From NCBI GenBank assembly GCA_043719475.1, contig JAYSTS010000324.1, positions 1 through 11,043 on the forward strand: a stretch of 11,043 nt of DNA, read 5' to 3'. Shown one piece after another: positions 7,801-11,043 of this stretch. The notes under the pieces were generated by a model. It made no database searches, was not told the DNA's origin, and worked only from the letters and a program-made list of their open reading frames with translations. A program made the translations under genes and the position numbers. The stretch's first letter is position 1. Each line of letters starts with the position of its first letter. The stretch is from SYFY01 sp043719475. GTDB taxonomy: Bacteria > Pseudomonadota > Gammaproteobacteria > Pseudomonadales > Azotimanducaceae.

Positions 7801-7895
7801 TGTTCACGCTCTTCATCCTGCCGAGCGTCTACATGGCGCTGGCCTCCAGACATCAGCACCCACAGGCAGCCAACGAGCATGCTCCGTCAGTTTGA
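4809..7895 (+). CDS. RND multidrug efflux permease, HAE1/AcrB type
   Basis: A 1028-residue inner-membrane proton antiporter, full length for the hydrophobe/amphiphile efflux family. The N-terminus has the family signature LTDIFVRRPVLAIV (15-28), leading into TM1. The first periplasmic loop spans about 45-338; TM2-TM6 lie around 345-500; the second large periplasmic loop spans about 555-855; TM8-TM12 follow to about 1012. The TM4 proton-relay pair is D414-D415 (GLVVDDAIVVVEN) and the TM10 lysine is K923 (GLIAKNAILIVEF), so the transport machinery looks intact. The Shine-Dalgarno is weak, consistent with translational coupling to the adaptor 12 nt upstream. Exported substrates cannot be read from sequence. 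No outer-membrane factor gene follows, so a TolC-like partner must come from elsewhere. Confidence 0.95.
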   Translation: MLPPELTSAATRPRLTDIFVRRPVLAIVLSLALVLVGLRTAVDMPVLQYPEIESSSLVITTPYVGADAKTVQGFVTEPIERAASSIPGIDYVDSTTTAGMSTVTVWLKLNERSTDALAELTTRLSQIRFELPAGAEDPSVRVRRADRPQAGWYLDVPLNEGVDRATVTDYLTRRVNPLLAAIPGVQEVTLEGGRDPAMRVWLDPDRMAAYNVSTQDIERALGRNNVIGTVGSSQNGDRRVNLLVDSTLHDAEEFSRIVIRRSEDAMIRIADVAHVELGGVEPSGTARISQQPAVFIAVWPLPGANEIDIADAMYVMLDDINKTLPDGLHIGIGHDVTLYMRDALREIFITLAETVLLVGIVVIVFMGSLRTALVPLITIPISLLGAIAVMSLMGFSLNLLTVLAIVLAVGLVVDDAIVVVENVARYMREGMTRMEAALASSRQLFAPIIAMTLTLSAVYAPIGFLSGLTGVLFKEFAFTLAVAVLISGLLALTLSPIMSAWVVADETRFTKQVNKGFGALQRRYRRLLDQLLARNAQVLFVALFVSLLAIPFYFMSASELAPLEDQGNIRVVITAPPEASLDYTERYMYDVVAAMQGLPGSTFMWQVLFGSGGFGGMQFTDFDARSQSVHQMMPQAFRSLSQIHGVTARPILPSALPTAGRFGVELVVMSADPVEMMLPEANKLMQKVMQTGTFMFTDTDLRIDLPQARFELDRERIADLGMDLAEVSRQLSVFLSGNFINRFDLDGKAYRVIPMVKDQDRLNPAQLLQLQLRTPAGELMPLSALAELKMEVDPGVLGKFQQNNAFRIYGGVMPGTTKEQALSTLENAAREQLPAGYSIDYAGESRQQRQEGNTLLGVLGISLSLVYFALAVQFNSFRDPLVVLIGSAPLAISGALLFTFVGWTTINIYSQVGFITLVGLIAKNAILIVEFARQLQEQGLEKLAAIKEAASTRLRPVLMTTGATVMGHFPLVLVSGAGAEARNSIGIVLVAGMLIGTLFTLFILPSVYMALASRHQHPQAANEHAPSV

Positions 7896-8012
7896 ATTAC
7901 AGCCTTTCAAGCAGCCAAGACAACGCCGCAGCTCAAAGGCCACGCAGCTTTGGCGCGACTTTTTCGGCAGCAAAAAAAACGTGATGAAGCAAGGGGGCCG
8001 GTGCAGCGGCTG

Positions 8013-8339
8013 TTACTTGGCGACGTGATAAACCCCCGGTTTGCTTTGGCGATTTAACAGCTCAACAATTCGCGGCACTAAAGGACCGAACTCCTGGAGG
8101 CGATTTCGCTGAGCCACAAGAACTACGATAACCATCGTCAACGACTTCAGGTTCTGTTGGTACTCAATGCCCTTGTCTGCAGAGAGGAGTGCGTAGAATT
8201 CTTCTGCCGTGGCCCGCGCAAGGAGAGCTCCATTTTTTGTTCCTGCCCACCCGATTCCAGAAACTGTGAAGACACTAAACTCTGCCGGGAAGTAGCCAGC
8301 CAATCGAACGGGAACGGATTCATCAAGCAGCAGCTTCAT
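8013..8339 (-). CDS. DUF5615 PIN-like toxin of a type II toxin-antitoxin pair
   Basis: A 108-residue protein matching the DUF5615 PIN-like family: MKLLLDESVP start with acidic D6, GWAGTKNGALL (30-40), and SADKGIEYQQN (53-63) with D55. These acidic residues and the Asn/Gln positions are the usual conserved set; members are predicted RNases paired with DUF433 proteins. The full family length is present, so it is probably intact. Its ATG overlaps the antitoxin's 3' end by 17 nt, which implies coupled translation, and its own Shine-Dalgarno is weak (AGGG). No clear terminator was found in the 117 bp between it and the RND permease stop, where the two transcription units converge. Nuclease activity is inferred from the family, not visible directly. 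Confidence 0.85.
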   Translation of the reverse strand: MKLLLDESVPVRLAGYFPAEFSVFTVSGIGWAGTKNGALLARATAEEFYALLSADKGIEYQQNLKSLTMVIVVLVAQRNRLQEFGPLVPRIVELLNRQSKPGVYHVAK

Positions 8340-8547
8340 CGTTTGCCCTGGATAGGTCTCGCGACGCGCGCTCTAAAAGCCCAATGGCTTGTATTTTGGA
8401 AACCGATGGGAAGTCGATGAGGAAATCGTTCAGGCGATCCCCAGCTCCCAGATACTCGAACAAGATACGAATTGGAACCCGCGTACCCGAGAACACGGGC
8501 GTTCCACCTAGAACTTCCTCATCTCTGCAAATCAGTAATTCTGCCAT
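8323..8547 (-). CDS. DUF433 antitoxin
   Basis: A 74-residue protein with the DUF433 hallmark GGTPVFSGTRVPIRILFEYL (residues 14-33) and a downstream FLIDFPSVSKIQAIGLLE segment (42-59). Such proteins are small helix-turn-helix-like partners of DUF5615 proteins and presumably neutralise the toxin and autoregulate the operon. The start is supported by GGAGG with an 8-nt spacer (8556-8560). It is the first gene of the pair, antitoxin before toxin, with a 17-nt overlap. It begins 68 nt after the stop of the SDR gene in the same direction, so it may have its own promoter or be reached by read-through; no convincing -35/-10 was found in that gap. Confidence 0.85.
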   Translation of the reverse strand: MAELLICRDEEVLGGTPVFSGTRVPIRILFEYLGAGDRLNDFLIDFPSVSKIQAIGLLERASRDLSRANDEAAA

Positions 8548-8615
8548 TTATACTGCCTCCGCAACGGCTCCATCTTAACGCTGATCAGGCGGAAATCTCG
8601 CATAGGCCGTAGTCC

Positions 8616-9395
8616 TCAATACTGCGCGGTCCCACCATCCACACTGAGCGTCGCACCAGTGATGCCGCCACCCGCCTCGGACGCCAGCAGCACGGCCATG
8701 GCAGCAATCTCTTCAACCGTATTCGGTCTTTGAATGGCCGCCTCCCGGGCGAACATCGCGACCATCTCATCGAATGTCATCCCCATCGCGGCGGCTGTTG
8801 CAGGTCCGTTGTCTTTGACAATATCGGTGATGACCAGACCAGGACAGATCGCGTTGACCGTCACACCGAGTGGTCCAACTTCCCGTGCCACCGATTTGGT
8901 AAGGCCATTGATCGCGTGTTTGGCTGCTGTGTAGGCGCTGAAGGCAATCTTGCCGATCTTGCCTTCGACCGAAGAAATGTTGATCACCCGGCCCCACTTC
9001 CGCTCCGTCATGCCTTGCAGCACGCGGCGTGTCGACCAGAATGTCGAATACAGGTTCCACTTTATGGTGCTGTCGAATGCCTCATCACTGAGCTGCATGA
9101 TCGGCTGCAGATCGGTGGCACCACCGGCATTGTTGACAAGAATATCGACACGGCCAAAGGCTGCGATCGAGGCATCGACAAATCCTTCGACATCCGCCTG
9201 CACTTGCGCGTCACCGGCGATAAACCGGGCTCGCGATCCGGCGCCAAGTGTCGCCAGGGCCGCTGCGCCTTTGGCGGCGCTTCTGGCCATCAATGTGACA
9301 CTGGCGCCTTCATCGAGAAAGGCTCGCGCAATGCCCAGACCAATGCCTGCTGTGCCACCCGTAATTGCTGCCACCCTGCCATCCAGCTTGCCCAT
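8616..9395 (-). CDS. Short-chain dehydrogenase/reductase (SDR)
   Basis: A 259-residue classical SDR, a cytosolic NAD(P)(H)-dependent oxidoreductase of alcohols or ketones. It shows the cofactor motif TGGTAGIG (12-19), NNAG (88-91), and the catalytic set N114, S142, Y155 and K159 (YTAAK), ending in the usual SVDGG pattern. There is no basic residue directly after the cofactor beta-strand that would clearly mark NADP preference. I chose ATG 9393-9395 because the fold starts at once (MGKLDGRVAAITGG); an upstream ATG at 9488 would add 31 unrelated residues and cover the promoter region. The Shine-Dalgarno is AAGGCAGG. It is divergent from the amidohydrolase gene across 120 bp, suggesting joint control of a catabolic step. 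The substrate is not known. Confidence 0.9.
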   Translation of the reverse strand: MGKLDGRVAAITGGTAGIGLGIARAFLDEGASVTLMARSAAKGAAALATLGAGSRARFIAGDAQVQADVEGFVDASIAAFGRVDILVNNAGGATDLQPIMQLSDEAFDSTIKWNLYSTFWSTRRVLQGMTERKWGRVINISSVEGKIGKIAFSAYTAAKHAINGLTKSVAREVGPLGVTVNAICPGLVITDIVKDNGPATAAAMGMTFDEMVAMFAREAAIQRPNTVEEIAAMAVLLASEAGGGITGATLSVDGGTAQY

Positions 9396-9443
9396 AACGC
9401 GCCTGCCTTTGAAAAGCCGCGAGTCTAACCGTCCTGCGTCTGG

Positions 9444-9459
9444 TGTCGAATTTTGTCGA
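9444..9459. repeat. Direct repeat TGTCGA x2, 10-bp period, in the SDR/amidohydrolase divergent region
   Basis: TGTCGA occurs at 9444-9449 and again at 9454-9459, exactly 10 bp apart and so on the same DNA face. It lies in the 120-bp region between the divergent SDR and amidohydrolase starts, where a shared regulator could bind. No clear -35/-10 pair is visible on either strand. The match is short and could be chance. Confidence 0.25.
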
Positions 9460-9515
9460 TGGCTGGCATAAGGTAGAGACATCGTCATCGTGCATCATAT
9501 TCGGGAGATCGGATC

Positions 9516-10721
9516 ATGGCCGAAATAACGCAGACTGCGGATACCGCCAACGCTTGGCGCAGCGACACACCCGGCCATGCCGGCTGGACCCGAACTGCTC
9601 ATGCCACCGATCCGAACAAGTATTTCATCGCTTCGGCTGATGGTCATGTGCAGGAGCCCGCCAACCTCTGGGTTGATCGCATGGACCCGAAGTACCATCA
9701 CCGATTGCCGGGTGTCGTCATGGACGCCAGTGGCAATCCGATGCAAAAAACAGAAGGGTTCCGACCACTTCGGATTCGCAACATCCCTTTCGAAGGCGAA
9801 GATCTGCTGCGCAACAAATCAGGCAAGACACCTGAAGAGCGCCTGCGGGACCTGGCCATGGATGGGGTGGATGCCGAGATCCTGTTTCCAAACAAAGGAT
9901 TGACGATCTGGGCGACCCCGGATGCTGTGTTCAGCCAGGCCATGTGTCGTGCGTACAACGAATGGGCGTGGGACACATTTGGCGCCTTCAACGATCGACT
10001 GGCGCCGATGGCGTGTGTCGCGCCGGGTGATCTCGACGGAACCATCGCTGAAGTTGCGCGCTGTGCCAAGCTCGGATTCAAAGGGCTGTCACTACCCTGC
10101 AAACCCGTGTGGGGGCCACCTGATCACGAAGCACCCAACTACAATCTGCCGGAATTCGATCCACTCTGGGCGTGCATTCAAGACGTCGACCTGCCGATCA
10201 CGTTCCACGTCTCCACTGGCCGCGACCCTCGCACTTCACGCGGCAATGGCGGTGCAATCATCAACTACGCCGTGCACTCGCTGGCACCGACCATGGAGCC
10301 GATTGCCAACCTCTGCGCCTCCGGTGTGCTGGATCGTTTTCCGAAACTAATCTTTGGCTCGGTGGAAGCCGGCATCGGCTGGGTCGCCTGGGCATTGGCT
10401 GCCATGGACGAGGCCTATAAAAAACACCACATGTGGGTGCGACCCAAGCTCAGACAATTACCCAGCGAGTATTTCCGGCAGAACGGTTTCGCCAGCTTCC
10501 AGGAAGATCCGCCGGGGCTCGCTGTCGCCCGCGAAATGGGACTGGTCGACAACTTCCTGTGGGCGAATGATTTTCCGCATCACGAGGGCACCTGGCCACA
10601 TTCGGCGGCTGCGATCGAGCGAACCATGGGTGGACTCTCTGATGCAGAGCGCGCGAAAATCCTTGGCCTGAACACTGCGCGGATCTTCAAGCTGCCTATT
10701 CCGCAGCGATACCTCAGCTGA
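9516..10721 (+). CDS. Metal-dependent amidohydrolase_2 family hydrolase/decarboxylase (ACMSD-like)
   Basis: A 401-residue cytosolic TIM-barrel enzyme of the amidohydrolase_2 superfamily, whose members hydrolyse C-N or C-C bonds or decarboxylate aromatic acids. Visible candidate metal or catalytic residues are D42 and H44 in SADGHVQEP, where an E replaces the second His of the classic DxHxH as in many members of this group; H231 (ITFHVSTG); E284 (GSVEAGIGW); and D352 in WANDFPHHEGTWP. Length and order fit a complete enzyme. The start is supported by GGGAG with an 8-nt spacer. The gene is divergent from the SDR and converges on the alpha/beta hydrolase, overlapping its stop by 8 nt. Hydrolase versus decarboxylase and the substrate are undetermined; the neighbours favour catabolism. 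Confidence 0.88.
   Translation: MAEITQTADTANAWRSDTPGHAGWTRTAHATDPNKYFIASADGHVQEPANLWVDRMDPKYHHRLPGVVMDASGNPMQKTEGFRPLRIRNIPFEGEDLLRNKSGKTPEERLRDLAMDGVDAEILFPNKGLTIWATPDAVFSQAMCRAYNEWAWDTFGAFNDRLAPMACVAPGDLDGTIAEVARCAKLGFKGLSLPCKPVWGPPDHEAPNYNLPEFDPLWACIQDVDLPITFHVSTGRDPRTSRGNGGAIINYAVHSLAPTMEPIANLCASGVLDRFPKLIFGSVEAGIGWVAWALAAMDEAYKKHHMWVRPKLRQLPSEYFRQNGFASFQEDPPGLAVAREMGLVDNFLWANDFPHHEGTWPHSAAAIERTMGGLSDAERAKILGLNTARIFKLPIPQRYLS
10714..10721. other. Shared palindromic stop TCAGCTGA of two convergent genes
   Basis: TCAGCTGA is its own reverse complement. Read rightward its last three bases are the amidohydrolase TGA; read leftward they are the alpha/beta hydrolase TGA. Both proteins therefore end Ser-stop in the same eight bases. 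No intrinsic terminator separates the two genes. Confidence 0.9.
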
Positions 10722-11043
10722 CGATCAGCCTGGGTTCCCAGACCAATAGAGGCACCGGCTCGTCACAAAGGAACGCACGAATCATCGTGTTGACGATCTC
10801 CGGCTGTTCCTGCTGCACCCAGTGCGACACGTGAGGCAGATACCGGATGGTGAGTGACTTCACGAAGTCCTCGGTGCCGTAGGTGGTTTCCTTGGTCAGC
10901 GCCATGTCATCCTCGCCCCAGACCATCAGCGTTGGGGCTTCGATCAGTGGATAACCAAGCTTCTGCTGCCGTCGCATTCCACCACCTACCACCAGCGCGC
11001 GGTAGTAATTGATCATCGCGGTGAGAGCGCCGGGCTGCGCCGC
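10714..11043 (-). CDS. Alpha/beta hydrolase, C-terminal part (enters from right edge)
   Basis: The leftward frame is open from the window edge to a TGA at 10714-10716, giving 109 residues. The edge sequence PGALTAMINYYRAL is characteristic of epoxide-hydrolase-like and related alpha/beta hydrolases (cap-domain end). Then comes PTLMVWGEDDMAL with the catalytic acid (D46 of the visible part) and LPHVSHWVQQEQPE with the catalytic His (H74). The nucleophile elbow lies outside the window, so Ser versus Asp, that is esterase or lactonase versus epoxide hydrolase, cannot be decided. An ATG inside the visible part (11014-11016) is not the true start because homology continues upstream to the edge. 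The 3' end overlaps the amidohydrolase stop tail to tail. Confidence 0.88.
   Translation of the reverse strand, partial: AAQPGALTAMINYYRALVVGGGMRRQQKLGYPLIEAPTLMVWGEDDMALTKETTYGTEDFVKSLTIRYLPHVSHWVQQEQPEIVNTMIRAFLCDEPVPLLVWEPRLIVS

Noticed and set aside
7904..7970. Possible terminator after the RND permease (CAAAG ... CTTTG followed by five T)
   Set aside because: The stem is only about 5 bp with a 9-nt loop, and the T-run is separated from it by several G/C bases; too weak to call.
8009..8061. Inverted repeat GCTGTTA / TAACAGC around the end of the toxin gene
   Set aside because: Seven bases with a 39-nt gap, mostly inside coding sequence; expected by chance and not a plausible terminator or att site.
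8730..9428. Long rightward open frames (232 and 173 codons) opposite the SDR gene
   Set aside because: The SDR reading frame carries all catalytic motifs; these are antisense shadows with Arg/Cys/His-rich composition.

Overview
The window looks like chromosome of a moderately GC-rich Gram-negative bacterium, most likely a proteobacterium and plausibly a gammaproteobacterium. The reasons are a proteobacterial-style RND efflux pair with an inner-membrane permease, Shine-Dalgarno-led genes with some GTG and TTG starts, and a scattering of SDR, amidohydrolase and alpha/beta-hydrolase genes of the kind found in metabolically versatile environmental proteobacteria. No rRNA, tRNA, phage, IS or CRISPR signal was seen. 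The genus cannot be named from this sequence.

Left part (1-3548, all leftward). Position 558 starts an MFS transporter that runs off the left edge. Its upstream region holds a 16-bp near-palindrome (611-626), a good operator candidate. A strong leftward intrinsic terminator (643-681) separates it from the next unit. Between the terminator and the next large gene lies a 379-bp gap (559-937) whose only coding candidate is a 36-codon ORF (701-811), perhaps with its own promoter. Upstream is a probable two-gene operon: a membrane protein with two RCK/TrkA-N domains resembling a potassium channel but with no canonical selectivity filter (2268-3548, GTG start), and, 31 bp downstream, an FAD-dependent monooxygenase-like flavoprotein (938-2236) whose N-terminus carries a 12-bp tandem repeat.

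Middle (3549-7895, rightward). A divergent intergenic region with a perfect 6-bp-stem TTCG hairpin precedes an RND efflux operon: a periplasmic adaptor (3666-4796, apparent TTG start) and an HAE1/AcrB-type permease (4809-7895) with the proton-relay Asp pair and Lys intact. No outer-membrane channel or regulator is present, so the pump presumably uses a TolC-like protein encoded elsewhere.

Right part (7896-11043). A leftward DUF433/DUF5615 toxin-antitoxin pair (8013-8547, 17-nt overlap) sits downstream of a leftward SDR oxidoreductase (8616-9395). The SDR gene is divergent from a metal-dependent amidohydrolase of the ACMSD-like amidohydrolase_2 family (9516-10721). The amidohydrolase converges on the C-terminal part of an alpha/beta hydrolase (10714-11043) that enters from the right edge; the two stop codons share one 8-bp palindrome. 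SDR, amidohydrolase and alpha/beta hydrolase together suggest a catabolic neighbourhood for a cyclic or aromatic-type substrate, but the substrate cannot be read from the sequence.

Most of the window consists of recognisable families. The points most worth a second look are the small-ORF/terminator unit, the MFS operator palindrome, the filterless two-RCK channel-like protein and its pairing with a flavoprotein, and the tandem repeat at the flavoprotein N-terminus.
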